The notes under the pieces were generated by a model. It did no database searches. It was given only the letters and a program-made list of their open reading frames with translations, and was not told where the DNA came from. Made by a program: the position numbers and the translations under genes. A DNA stretch of 64,000 nucleotides from Manis javanica (taxonomy: Eukaryota; Chordata; Mammalia; Pholidota; Manidae), in contig NC_133158.1 in the NCBI RefSeq assembly GCF_040802235.1, forward strand, positions 20,277,001-20,341,000, given 5' to 3'. Position 1 is the first letter of the stretch. Every line of letters starts with the position of its first letter. Shown one piece after another: positions 23,151 through 34,105 of the stretch.

Positions 23151-23418
23151 GCTATGGATTTTAGCTTTTGTGTTTTGGTCAGAAATAGCTAATGCTAGAA
23201 ATTCAAATATGAACCAGAACCAGAAAGATAATATGGAACAGTGAGACCATCCAGCAAAATATAATAAAGAGTGGCAGAGATTTGGTCATTCCTTCTAGAG
23301 GTGAGAGTCATCAATCACTCAGCTAACTGTGGTCACCCAGGAATCCGAAGATCTCTTTCTGTATCTTCCCTTTTCTCAAGATTAATTGGAAATCCAGATT
23401 TTTATGTGCAATCTTTTG

Positions 23419-23466
23419 ATTCTTAATGAAATTAAAGTTGGAATTCTTAATGAAATTAATGTTGGA
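23419..23466. repeat. 24-bp tandem duplication
   Basis: ATTCTTAATGAAATTAAAGT + TGGA is followed at once by the same 24 bp with one A-to-T change (23443-23466). This is a simple local duplication by slippage. Confidence 0.9.
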
Positions 23467-24664
23467 AAATAATTTATTTTTTAAACACCAAGAAAAGCAA
23501 AGAGACCCATTTCTGATACTGATACCCAGCTCTGTTTGCCGACCACCAGTTTATAATCTACACTGCAGACCTCTCAGTCCATCAGTAATTTTTATCAGTG
23601 CTACAAGTGTGTGCATAATTATTCAACTTACACAAATGTACCATCAATCTATGGTTCAAATATTATTAAATGTTAGTTTCTAATCATTTAGATATAAAAG
23701 TAAAATGAACTTTTTAACATATCCCCACACTCTTAGGGATTCTGATACATGCCCCATATTCTGGAGACAATGGTTTGATGAGTCCACTACTCATCTTCAG
23801 ACATTTAAATTTTTTCTTTAGAAATTTTTGATCTCTAGAACCTTTATCTTGTATATTCATCTATATAAAACTGGATATGCACTAAGTTAAAGTGATCAGA
23901 CTTACTATGATGCTTATCAATAGTTTCTCAGTGATTTCAGGAAAACAATGACACTGACAGTCTTACAGCATTACCTGGGGCTCATCTCTTCTCTCTGTAA
24001 AACAGCTGATGTTCAATCCCAAGTTTTGAGATAATAAACACTCTAAGTTCTATATTATCTTTTTTACCTCAAAGGCTACATACATATTTTTACTATTTGT
24101 AGAAAACTACTTCTGCCTGTGGGAATAATACAGAATTCCAGTAATGTTAAGTCTTATAAACTGAAGAATTATAGAAATACACGTATCAAGAAGAATCTTT
24201 ATAAAATATACTCAGTAGATAATTATTTTATGTGTATGGCATTTTTCATTGGTTGGATTGTTTCCTCAATATCTTGAGTTCAATGTAACCTAGAATTATT
24301 TAAGAGAACTAATTTTTCAGCAACAGGCAGACTGCAATTAAATACTATCCCTTGGGCATCTCATGGATTGATTATAAAAAGGAAAGTAAAGGAAAAGTCT
24401 GGGAAAATGCTTTCATGTCAACTCTTTGAATTAGACTGTTAAGAGAAATGCATGGATGTGTTCAGGTAAAAAATGAGTATAGACATGGTTAGGTCATTGA
24501 GATCAAGTGAATGCTATCTACCATCAACTCACTGCTAAAATTGTTCAAAGCAGTAAAGGGCAGCTTTATTCTCATCTTCTCTTGTTTCTTTTTTTTCACT
24601 TTCATCTGACCTTAGCCAAAGGGATGTTTTAAAACCTTAAGGTTTTGCCTATATGATTTTTTAA
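23467..24664. other. Unassigned AT-rich stretch
   Basis: I see no exon, RNA gene or nameable repeat in this 1.2 kb. It ends where an antisense L1 3' UTR begins. Confidence 0.45.
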
Positions 24665-25412
24665 AATAACATCTTTCTGAATATGTAATTCACATGCCAA
24701 ACAACAGACCTGTTAAAGTGTAATTTAATGGCTTTTAGTATCTTCAGAGTTATATAACCATAACCACAATTTTAGAATATTTGCATCACCCCAAAGAGAA
24801 AGCTCATGCCCATTTGCAATCACTTCCATTTCTCCTCAAATCTCCGCCAACTACCGAGACCACCACTAATCTGCTTTCTATCTCTATAGATTTACCTACT
24901 TTGGGAAATTCATGCAAATGACATCACACAGTATCTGGTATTTTAAGAATGTCTTCTTTCCCTTAGTTTTCAAGGTTCATCAATATTGTATCATGCATCA
25001 GTAGTCCATTCCTTTACTTATTGTTAAATAATATTTTATTGTGTAGATATACCACAGTTTATTTACCCTCTCATCAGTTGGGTTCTAACCACTTTTTGTG
25101 CACTGCTATGACCATTTGTGTACAAGTTTTGTGTCAATATATTTTTAAGTTCTCTTTGGTATATACTTAGTAGTGGAATTGCTGGTTAAACAGTAACTCT
25201 ACATGTAACCTTTGAGGAATCAGCAGACTGATTTCCTGATTTCCAAACATATGCACTACTTTACATCCCCACCAACAATGAATGAGGTTTCCCATTTCTT
25301 TGTATTTGTTATTGTCTGTCTTCTGGTTATAGCCTAGACTAGTGGAAGAAAAACCTCATTGTGGTTTCGATTTGTGTTTCCCTGATGATAAACAAACTGA
25401 TTTTTAAGGCTT
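24665..25412 (-). mobile_element. L1M 3' end (L1MB/L1MC-like), antisense
   Basis: Antisense order: TATGTAATTCACATGCCAAA (3' UTR), TTTTAGTATCTTCAGAGTTA, CATCACCCCAAAGAGAAAGC, CTATCTCTATAGATTTACCT, TTCATCAATATTGTATCATG, TAGTAGTGGAATTGCTGGTT and CCCACCAACAATGAATGAG, ending at TTTCCCTGATGATAAACAAA. It covers the L1 3' UTR and the C-terminal ORF2 region and is 5'-truncated. The ORF2 frame is destroyed by stops and indels. Confidence 0.92.
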
Positions 25413-25976
25413 CTACCTAATTGGTAAAAAAGGAAAAATTAAATGTGCTCAAAATTTTTAAAAAGTATAGCAGATTTCTGTTAATGGGATAGATAAACAA
25501 GAGATGAACCACAAGGGAAAAATTTATTCTTATTTTCACTGGATCCAAATATTAATTTGTTTGATAGAATGGTGTATCTGTGCAATATACCTTCCACATG
25601 CAAAAAAAACAGGCAGTGGTCATATTTGGACTGTATCTTTGGTAAGACTAGAATGACTCTCTTAAAATACGTATTCAAGAAAAGAGAACAAGAAGCCAGG
25701 AGACCAATTAAGAGTTATTGTAGAAGTATGGATGGGAGAAGATGGTGGCTTGGATTACATGTTAGCAGGTCTGAATGAGGATTTGGGAAATGTATTACGA
25801 TAATTACACACCCTGAAAGCATTACTGCAGGCCGGGGACTTGAACGATGTCTAGAATGTCAACAGGTAGAAAAGAGCGTGAAGAAAAGAAAAGGCCAAGA
25901 CAGAGAATTTTACTTTGAAGAAAAAAGGGTACATAAAAGGAAAAAGAAAAGAGCAAGCAGCTGCAGTGTACTCAAG
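25413..25976. other. Unassigned stretch with A/G-rich patch
   Basis: Positions 25680-25770 (ACCAATTAAGAGTTATTGTA, GAAGATGGTGGCTTGGATTA) resemble part of the unnamed ancient family seen at 47540-48660, sense orientation. Positions 25860-25960 are purine-rich and explain the Lys-rich frame at 25878-26114. Confidence 0.45.
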
Positions 25977-26160
25977 CAGTGGTTCTCAAGGTGGGGTTCC
26001 CTTGCCAGTAGCATCAGTATCTTCTGGGAACTAATTAAAAATGCAGGTTCTGAGGCCACACTCAGATCTAATGAGTCAGAAATTCAGGATGGGACCCAGA
26101 AATCTGTCCTTTAAGAAATCCTGCAGATGATTCTGATGCACTTCAAAATCTGAGAATGTA
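25977..26160. mobile_element. MER5A-type hAT-Charlie DNA transposon
   Basis: The segment starts with the terminal inverted repeat CAGTGGTTCTCAA. It continues TAGCATCAGTATCTTCTGGG, AAAAATGCAGGTTCTGAGGC, AATGAGTCAGAAATTCAGGA, GGGACCCAGAAATCTGTCCT and GATTCTGATGCACTTCAAAA, ending near CTGAGAATG. This is the familiar MER5A order and near full length (about 184 of 189 bp). Confidence 0.88.
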
Positions 26161-26812
26161 GAGTGGAAACAGCATGGGAAAGGGCTAGAAAGGTAAGTGG
26201 GTAAATGGGGTGAGGGTTCTTAGTGAATCTGGAAGCTCATAAGAGATGGTGTAAGAGTTCTATGAGCAGAAGAGTAATTAGAGTGACAATTCAGGAGTAT
26301 TAAATTGACATCAGTGCAAGGTGAAATTGCCTAAATGGAACTCGCACAATTATAGTATCAACATCTAATTATATTTCTGATTTGAGCAAAAAACCTGGAG
26401 TACAGCATAAAATTTTGTTTCTCCCATTTTAACTAAAATAAAATAAGCATTTTCAGGTTTTTTTTTTAACTGGAAAGTCATTCCACTAGCTTGGTAAGAA
26501 ACAGAAGTAAACAGACATTGTATTTAAATTTTCTGTGGTCTAAACAGGGGGTTAAATGAGAGATTAGATATGGGAAGAAAATAATCATCACTTTATTATA
26601 TGGACAGGGATGATGTGTTGCACAGTTCCAAAGACCACTGTTCAAATCAGAGTTTATGTGAATCATGCCCCCTAGAGGTGTGCAGTACACAGCTACCATG
26701 GCTGTACGTGGCTGTCACAGGGCTATAAATGACACATTTCCACATAAATTTTAATCTCTTAAAATTTGTGGGATATACCGCTAAGAGAAAAAAAAAAACC
26801 CTGTTAGAACAA
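26161..26812. other. Unassigned stretch, no gene seen
   Basis: No exon or nameable repeat. Minus frames at 26478-26699 and 26647-26859 are short and have no domain. Confidence 0.45.
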
Positions 26813-27238
26813 TCTATATATTGTACGGTTCCAAATATATGACTTTCTAGAAAAGGCAAAACTGCAGAGACAGTAGAGATCAGTGGTTGTCAGGGGTTCC
26901 AGAGAAGTGGAGAAATGAAAAATACATGGGACACAGGGGATTTGGAGGCAGTGAGACTATTCTATATGACACTATAATGGTGATTAGGGGACATTAAGCA
27001 TTTGTCAACCCCATAGGAGTATCAACACAGAGTGAATTCTAATGTAAACTGTATATTTCAGTTAATAGTAATTTATTGCCTTATTAATTTAAAAAAGGCA
27101 CCATACTAATGCAAGATTTTAATAATAGCAGAAAGTGGGGTGGGGTGGTGCATACGGGGACTCTGTACTTTCTGTATGATTTTTTCTGCGTGATAAAACT
27201 GCTATAAAAAAACCCAAAAAACTCTTAAATTAAAAGAA
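26813..27238 (+). mobile_element. L1M 3' UTR (L1MC/L1MD-like), sense
   Basis: TATATGACTTTCTAGAAAAG, GCAAAACTGCAGAGACAGTA, ATCAGTGGTTGTCAGGGGTT, CATTTGTCAACCCCATAGGA, AGAGTGAATTCTAATGTAAA and ATAAAACTGCTATAAAAAAA follow the sense 3' UTR of old L1M elements, including its terminal 'aaactgctctaaaaa'. It is severely 5'-truncated. Confidence 0.92.
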
Positions 27239-27424
27239 AATCCATAGGAGAGTAAAGGATGACTTAATGAAGGAGACAGGACTGACCTCAGATGGGTCAT
27301 AAAGAATAGGTTAGAAACACTGAACTATAACATCAGAAGGTTAAAAGGTGAACTTAAGTTTAAGAAAACTTAAAGAGCCACTTAAAGACTAGATACTACC
27401 AAATAATTGCAATCCTGTGAAAAT

Positions 27425-27640
27425 TCAGTATCTTATCATGCTCTGTGCCTTTGCATATGCTGTTCCTTTTCCCAGAATACTTTCATCTCCTCTCAAGTGG
27501 TAACATTCCTAATCATCTCCTTTGAGAATGCTTTGCTGACTCCCTACAGAAACACTTCTTATCACTTTGTACATAGGTCTATTGCAGCACTTTCAAGCTG
27601 TTTTATGCAAAGATGCTGACTTCTTATATGATTTTTACCA
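27425..27640 (+). repeat. L2 LINE fragment, sense
   Basis: GCTCTGTGCCTTTGCATATG, CTGTTCCTTTTCCCAGAATA, CTAATCATCTCCTTTGAGAA and GACTCCCTACAGAAACAC correspond to the 'gcctttgcacttgctgttccctctgcctggaat...' part of L2. Confidence 0.75.
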
Positions 27641-27696
27641 TTTTTGTTAAGTAATATATAAATCATGGCAAAACTGTGCCTTCTATCTTTTGTCTT

Positions 27697-27970
27697 CTGT
27701 GAATAATGCTGCTATGAACATGGCATGTATGTACAGGGATGTACAAATATCTCATCAAAATTTTGCTTTCAATTCTTTGGGGTATATACCCAGAAGTGTA
27801 ATTGCTAGCTCATTTGCTAATACTTTTTAAAAACTTCTTTGGGGAAATGCCAACCTTTTCCCAAAGTAGCTGAATTAGTTTACATTCCCACTAGTAAGGT
27901 ACAGGGGTTCTAGTTATCTCCACATCCTCATCAATAGTTGTTATTTGATTCTTTTTTAGGATAGTCAATT
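27697..27970 (-). mobile_element. Inverted 5' segment of a twin-primed L1
   Basis: Antisense L1 ORF2 sequence: CTGTGAATAATGCTGCTATG, TTGGGGTATATACCCAGAAG, TGTAATTGCTAGCTCATTTG, TAGTTTACATTCCCACTAGT and TCTCCACATCCTCATCAATA. Its left edge corresponds to the L1 position just upstream of where the adjoining sense segment starts. That is the order expected when L1 reverse transcription is primed twice. Confidence 0.85.
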
Positions 27971-27974
27971 GCTC

Positions 27975-28392
27975 ACTAACAGATGAATGAATAAACAAAA
28001 TGTGGTCTATACATTAAAATAGAATATCATGCAGCCTTAAAAAAGAAGGAAAACTTATCACAGGCTACAACACGAATGAACCTTGAGGACCTTATGCGAA
28101 GTGAAATGAGCCAGTCACAAAGGGACAGACCCTCTGTGAATCCACTTACTTGAGGTATCTAAAGTGGTTAAATTTACAGAGACAGTAAGTAGAATGGTGA
28201 TTGCCAGGGGCTGAGAAGAGGGCGATGGGGAGCTATTGTTGAACAGGCATGGAGTTTATGCAAGATGAAAAAGTTTTGGTCTTGGAGATCTGTTGCATAA
28301 GAATGTGAATCTACCTAAACACTATTCCATATACAAACAGCTTAGATGGCAGATTTCATGTTTGTTTAACCACAATTAAAAATAATAAAAAA
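27975..28392 (+). mobile_element. Sense 3' segment of the twin-primed L1
   Basis: ACTAACAGATGAATGAATAA, ACAAAATGTGGTCTATACAT, AATATCATGCAGCCTTAAAA, CTTATGCGAAGTGAAATGAG, GTGATTGCCAGGGGCTGAGA and the A-rich end at about 28380-28392 are sense ORF2 C-terminus and 3' UTR of an old L1M. Together with the preceding antisense segment it forms one 5'-inverted insertion. ORF2 is broken by many substitutions. Confidence 0.9.
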
Positions 28393-29119
28393 TAGAAACT
28401 CTAAGTCTGTTGCTGTTTTAGTAGATTAACCAAGTTCGGAGGTAATATCATAGCCACTGTCAAATAGACTATTGCTAGAAAATTAAAGAATACTTCCTCC
28501 ATTCCATCTACAAGCTGCTTTAAAAACTTGATTGCGATTCTTAGTTTATAGCCTTTTCTACAAGAGTAAAAAAAATTTCCCTTTCCCTTTGGAGTAATTT
28601 CTCTGTACATAAATCTTTTAAAACTTCAATCATACATTCTGTATGTTTGAGCTAACCTGCTTCTTTTTTCTAGTAACTGTCATGCATTTTTATAAATAAC
28701 ACTGCATTGAAAATACTGTTCACTGAATCACAGCATGTTTAGTCATCATTTTATTTATTACGTATTAATTTTATTCATTTACTTTAAAATGTCTCATTAA
28801 GGTGTAAGAGGGCTTTATGTGCTAAGTCATTCATCTTTTGTCATATATATACTTTCAGTTTTTTTTACTTGTTTCTGACCTTTTAATTTCATTTATGGTG
28901 CTTTGAGGGAACTATGGCAGCTTCAATATTTACACAATTAAATCTATCAGCGTTTTCTTTTATAGGGAAGTTCTTCAAAGAAATGTACTCTGACTCTGAT
29001 TCAGATTTTTGTCAGTATTGGGAGGGAAAAGATGCTATGCCGGTATACACAGTTCTTCAAGTTCCTAGAAACCAGGCAGGTCTGCAGAGAATGACATTTC
29101 ACATGTTCTGGGGTGTTAC
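28393..29119. other. Unassigned AT-rich stretch
   Basis: No exon, RNA gene or nameable repeat was seen. The 89-codon frame at 28914-29183 runs into the next MIR and is treated as fortuitous. Confidence 0.45.
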
Positions 29120-29225
29120 ACAACTTCTCCAACAAGTTATCTCATCTGTAACATGCAGCTGTTGTGAATATCAAGTCAAATAGCATGCCTTTAGCTCTTA
29201 GTTCAGTGGATGGCTTACAGGACAC
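29120..29225 (+). repeat. MIR SINE fragment, sense
   Basis: TTATCTCATCTGTAACATGC, AGCTGTTGTGAATATCAAGT, CAAATAGCATGCCTTTAGC and TCAGTGGATGGCTTACAGG follow the 'ctcatctgtaaaatgggg...ttgttgtgaggattaaatgag...' order of sense MIR in decayed form. Confidence 0.6.
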
Positions 29226-30002
29226 AGTAGCTCTAAGGATAATGATAGTATAAGATGGTGGTGATTTAATCTGCTGATTCTTAGCTTCATGACCTACTTG
29301 GCTTTCTCAGACTGGATCTGTGTACATATCTTTACTCCTCAGGGATTTAGCCTTGATCCATCATACAAATCCTTTTTAAAGTTAAAAATGTCTATTTTAA
29401 GTTATTCCACACCCCAATTTCCAGAACTGACTGATGAATATAGTACATATAATTTCTAATGACAAGTATTTTTGGTTTAAAGTATTTACTGAAGATTCTT
29501 AAACACGGAAAAGGGCACACACCAATGCCAGCCAGCACGGGCATATTGCAAAATGGAATAAATATAATGAGCTTCTCTCCATGTGGTTACTGGTGAGAAG
29601 TTCAGCTCCCTCCTGGGCTCCCCCGTTCTGAATGTAGAACTGGCTGACTTTCTACCCTTCCCTAAAACTTTTTTCTCCTTGGTTTATGAGACCTCCCTTC
29701 TCCTCAAAGAGGGCTTCTCTCCCCAGGATCTGAGATCCATCTTGCAGTTGAGGCAAAACAGTGCTGCAGGCTTATCTCAGAGGCTCTCCCACCCAAGCTC
29801 TCCTACCTCTGTGAGCCAGGCCCCTAAGGGGCATTCTCCTTTGGGCACAATCATTAAGCAGTTTAATCTCTTGAAGCACAGGCTTCCTTACATCGTACTA
29901 AGTGGATCCGGTGCCGTGAAGACAGACAAGGTGTCCACCCCACTTTTAAGTGTCTCTCACATGGGAGGGCCTTACATCTGTTCTCCTGCCATCTCCTGTA
30001 CT
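29226..30002. other. Unassigned stretch with a 162-codon frame
   Basis: The stretch is moderately GC-rich. A 162-codon plus-strand frame (29583-30071) is the longest in the window that is not explained by L1. It is rich in Ser, Leu and Pro, has no domain or signal I recognise, and its last ~23 codons run through a MIR. No splice sites, Kozak context or second exon could be supported. I do not call it a gene. Confidence 0.4.
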
Positions 30003-30100
30003 CAGAGCACTTTCCAAATGATAACTTACTTAATCGTTATGGGAAATGCAGCAAATTCACTTTATAAATGATAAAAATAGAGGGTCAGAAGCTTTAGTGA
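30003..30100 (-). repeat. MIR SINE fragment, antisense
   Basis: AGAGCACTTTCCAAATGATA, ACTTACTTAATCGTTATGGG and AATTCACTTTATAAATGATA follow antisense MIR ('taagcgctttacatg...ctcatttaatcc...cattttacagatgag'). Highly diverged. Confidence 0.55.
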
Positions 30101-30264
30101 GTGCGCTGAGATACATTTCAATGATGCACTTAACTCTAGCATTCACAATCCTTGGATACCCCATTCTGCTCCTCAGTATGATAGCAAAACAAAGACGGTC
30201 CAACCTGCGTGTCTTCTCTGGTACCTTCATCTTCGTACTATACCTCAATGAACAAGCGCTCTGG

Positions 30265-30475
30265 TCAGGCAGACACAAGTTCAAATCTAGACACTCACTT
30301 TTACTTACTGGTTGATTCTGAGTGAAGCATCCTATTTATTCAAGCCTCAGTTTTGTCATCTCTAAAATGTGATGATAATTATAAATAAACCTATCTTATT
30401 GGGTTGTTGTGTAGCTTCAATGATGTACGGCATGTGAAAAAGCTCAGAATCTATTAGCTATTGTTCTAACTGGAA
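30265..30475 (+). repeat. MIR SINE, near full length, sense
   Basis: AGGCAGACACAAGTTCAAAT, CTTACTGGTTGATTCTGAGT, AAGCCTCAGTTTTGTCATCT, CTAAAATGTGATGATAATTA, TATTGGGTTGTTGTGTAGCT and AGCTCAGAATCTATTAGC trace sense MIR from its tRNA-related part to the 3' tail. Confidence 0.9.
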
Positions 30476-31944
30476 CCAAGCCACACCAATGGCTATTATG
30501 TGGATTATTTGGCAGTTTTCTGTCAATCATAGCAACATCTGCAGTACATAAGCCACTCGGACACTGTGATAGGAATATTCCTGCATTTTAGGCATTTTCA
30601 AGGCATTTCAAGGCAATTTGTCTGAATTCTACAAAGGAATGCTAGACTGCCAAGAAAGACTGCCCCAAGGCAAGGGGTTTTGACTTCTTACTTCTTACTC
30701 ATAACCCAAAGAAAATTTACAAGATAATTTTCAGCCACATATACAGTTCCCTGCAAACTTAACCTTGGGAGCATTTTAATCTGCATTAGCTGCGTGAGCT
30801 TTGCAGCATCACACCTGAATTTGCACAGGAACCCAATCTGTAAAAGCTGACAGACAACTTCAATGGAGAGTCTGATAATCATTCCCTCCAGTCCTTCCCT
30901 GGTGGTGTTCTTCTGTTAAGGCTCATTTTGGTACTGTCATACCAAGACACCCTGGGGAGGAAGCCTCTGTGGTTACACTTTCAGGACTGGGAATGAATTA
31001 TTCATATATGTCACAGCAATTCATAAAAAAGGGAAAGCTCTAGCTCAAAACATTCTCATAAGTGTGGTTTTAACATGCAAGGTACAAGCCCTACTCATAC
31101 GCACCACAATGCTATAGCCTCTGATGACTTGACTTCAAGTGACATATTGTGAGCAGCTGAACTGGTTTGAAGATGAGTGAGAAATCTATGCTATGGAACT
31201 CTGTGCCTTAGTGAGATATGCTTTGGGAAACTTTACTAACTGTGCAGAATTCTCAAAGGTCCTTAAGAACCTTTCTAAAGTCCACCTGTGTGCCACTGTC
31301 ACCACTTTGAATATGGCCAAATTCTTAACAGGCTCAGAATATGTATATAAGAAAAATACTTTTTCAGACCATCAAAAAGCCTCAACCAAAACTTCATGCA
31401 ATTCTTCCAAGGGCTCATGTCTCAGTAACATTTCAACTGCATAGCTAACAAGCGAAATCAAGTGCAGTCAAAAAGAAGAGGTAACCAAGAGAAAGTTAAT
31501 GGTCCTTTTGTCATCACTTCACAAATTCAGTTCCCTACAGGCTCCTTGGTGGTGGAACATCTATCACACTTAGCAAGATAGTAAAACTCTTTATGTGTCT
31601 TTGGTTACACAGAGTTGAGGAACTGATCTGAAGAAAGACATGGAAATTCTTACTGAGCTTTCCCCAGGAAATGTCAAAAGAAATTATGACACTAAGGTAT
31701 TGGCAACAATATATGCCAACATTCTACTGGCAAATGAGAACCGTGGAACCTGACATCTAGCTTAGTATTCCCTTAAACCAAGATGTCACCTGGTATATTC
31801 TGTCCATACTTCATTTTCCAGCAGACAACTGAGAATACTGGACTTATTTTTTTTCCAGTTGTGTCCCAAAGTTTGAAGGAATTTTGTTCACTAAGCAAAA
31901 TGCCATTACTAAAGAACAAAAATATAAATGCTCTTTTGTCTTGT
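30476..31944. other. Unassigned stretch, no gene seen
   Basis: About 1.5 kb of ordinary composition. The 83-codon frame at 31193-31444 has no recognisable domain. I could not match the stretch to a named repeat or a processed pseudogene. Confidence 0.45.
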
Positions 31945-32115
31945 TAAGCACATTATGTACTAGGTGACTTGTAAGCATTTTACATAGTTACCTCATTTGA
32001 TATTTAAAAAAAACCTTATTCAAAAATGTTTTGCATTCACATTTTACAGATAAAGAAACTGAGGCTTCAAGAAGTAATATATGGTAAGAGGAACCACCAT
32101 AGTTCAAACTCACTT
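31945..32115 (-). repeat. MIR SINE, antisense
   Basis: CACATTATGTACTAGGTGAC, TAAGCATTTTACATAGTTAC, ACATTTTACAGATAAAGAAA, CTGAGGCTTCAAGAAGTAAT and ATAGTTCAAACTCA follow antisense MIR through core and tRNA-like half. Confidence 0.87.
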
Positions 32116-32879
32116 ATACAAAATTAAAGACAGTCTTTTTAAAAGCACTCTATGAATAATCTTTGGTATCTAAAGATTTTTCTATGTTTTAAAACAAGGA
32201 AATGTGTAATTGCTAATATAAGCTTTTTTACCTCATTATATACCCAGTTTTAGCTGAATAACTTAAAATTAACTTTAGAATTGGTAGAATTCTAGGTCAC
32301 AGCAAAATATTTGAAGCTATCATCAGTCTACAAAGAATTTTTATTTATTATAAAATGTAAGATTTAGTTGAACATGTTTTGAAATATTGAAAATAGATGG
32401 AGAATCTTTACTCCCAACTCCTCCTCCATTACTGCTTTTCGACATCTTTAAGGTTCTGAAGGGTTTTAAATTAGAGAATAGATTATTTAAGGTAGGCGTT
32501 AAGAGATAGATTTCCACTCTTAGAAAGAAAGAACAGAAGGCATTATGTTATCTTTATAAAAAGTTTTTAAATTGTTGGGTTTTTTTTAATATGGTTATGA
32601 ATATAGCTCTGTATACATAGTTTTAAGAAGGTTTGTGGTAGTTCTCAAATTTCAATGTATTTAAGGATTCTCTTTGGGATTTCTAGACCCTTTCTAAAGA
32701 TCGTGCTGCTTACCTTGCGAACCTAGAACCCCAAGACGTAGACATGTATATACTCAACCAGCCTCCGATAAGACTCTAGAGCAGAAAATCGTCAGACCAA
32801 AAATCCTTACTCCTTAGTCAGTCTGCTTGTTTCCCCCTCGTGCCTGCAGAATTCACTGTCCATACAGCGTCAGGAGTGA
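32116..32879. other. Unassigned stretch, no gene seen
   Basis: AT-rich to about 32690, then mixed composition. Part of the right end (32700-32880) may belong to the following L2 but is too decayed to call. Confidence 0.4.
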
Positions 32880-33215
32880 CTATATGGGTGTCTGCCTAAA
32901 AGCTTCCTTCAGCTTCCTGATACACTTAGTGTAATTTTCAGCGTGGCCCACAGGACCTGACTCTTCCGGGCTCCACCTACATCTTGAGCCCTCCCTTGTC
33001 ATTCTTCCCGAGCTCACTCTGATCCAGTGCCACTGGCTTCTTCCACTGCACAGAAAGGCTTGGCTTGGTCTAATCTAGGGCATTCACTGTTCTGATGATC
33101 TGCAAGGCTGATTCCCTCTTGTCAGGCAGGGCTTACTAAAGTGCCATCTCTCAGAGACCTTCCCTGACGAGGCCTAGTCCAGCACCCTCACTGCAGACTC
33201 TCTTTACGGTATCTC
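32880..33215 (+). repeat. L2 LINE fragment, sense
   Basis: AGTGTAATTTTCAGCGTGGC, CCACAGGACCTGACTCTTCC, ATCCAGTGCCACTGGCTTCT, AAAGTGCCATCTCTCAGAGA and CCTTCCCTGACGAGGCC follow L2 3'-half order ('actcagaataaaatcc...tggcctacaaggccctg...cacctcctcagagaggccttccctgacc'). Confidence 0.8.
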
Positions 33216-33769
33216 CCCGTTTGACCACCTGCATCAGGTTTGGCCTTACCATTCACAAGGCTGGGGCGAGACTTCAAATGGAGGGCCCCCACTTTTCTAT
33301 TCACCTTTGATTTGCTGCTTCACAACTGACAGGCCACAGAGCACACAATAGACAGACAGTCATGCAATTTCATACCTATCTAAGACCCGGTCCCCACAAC
33401 TGCCCCTTGACTACCCCTCAGATCTAAGGGGTCCCTGCATGCCTACAGCTGCCCCCACTGGATGAGGAAAAGGTACTGAGGATTCTAGAAGTGGCTAGGG
33501 ACATTTGGACATGGAATTCTGGGGGATCTGGGGACCTGAAGTGTTACTTCTTGGTGGCACACTCCCTTGGACCCCAGAGTCCTCACCTTGCAGAAAGAGG
33601 TATGGCCAGAGCACGGTCTTCTGAACACAGGGCCCAGGGCTGGGGAAGGAAGAGGACAGAGAAGTGAGGGCTCTGGTGTGATGATAAAACAGGTCTATCA
33701 CTTTTGCAATCTGAAACCACGTCTACTCTTTTCTTTGTTACTTGAACATTTTCAAAACATAAATAACAT

Positions 33770-33880
33770 AAAAGCAAATATCATGTCTGTCCTCTCTGCT
33801 ACTGGATCTCCCACATGTATGATGAACTCTAGCACAGAGAACTTGGGAAATTAAAATCTGTTGAAAGAATAAATGAGTAA
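33770..33880 (+). repeat. Probable L2 LINE 3' end, sense
   Basis: AATATCATGTCTGTCCTCTC, CTGCTACTGGATCTCCCACA, CTCTAGCACAGAGAACTTGG and CTGTTGAAAGAATAAATGAG resemble the decayed L2 terminus. It may be the end of the same L2 as 32880-33215, with unassigned sequence between them. Confidence 0.5.
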
Positions 33881-33954
33881 ATAATAGCTTACAAATATGC
33901 AAAACAAGAGAAACAAGCAAAACTACTGCCACAACCAACAAAAACTTATCAGGA

Positions 33955-34105
33955 ACCCTTCCAGGTGCTTTGCATACAAGACCCCTTCATTCCTTACAAT
34001 TATATGAGCTAGGTACTAGAGATACCTCCATTCTGCAAATGGTACAGAAAGGTTTAGCAGTTTTCTTACTATCACACAGTTCGTAATAGGATTAAGGGGC
34101 TGCAT
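33955..34105 (-). repeat. MIR SINE, antisense
   Basis: CCAGGTGCTTTGCATACAAG, TTCCTTACAATTATATGAGC, TAGGTACTAGAGATACCTCC, ATTCTGCAAATGGTACAGAA and TATCACACAGTTCGTAATAG follow antisense MIR order. Confidence 0.8.

Noticed and set aside
25878..26114. Lys/Arg-rich frame resembling a nuclear-localisation segment
   Set aside because: It runs from a purine-rich patch into a MER5A transposon, so it cannot be a conserved coding unit.
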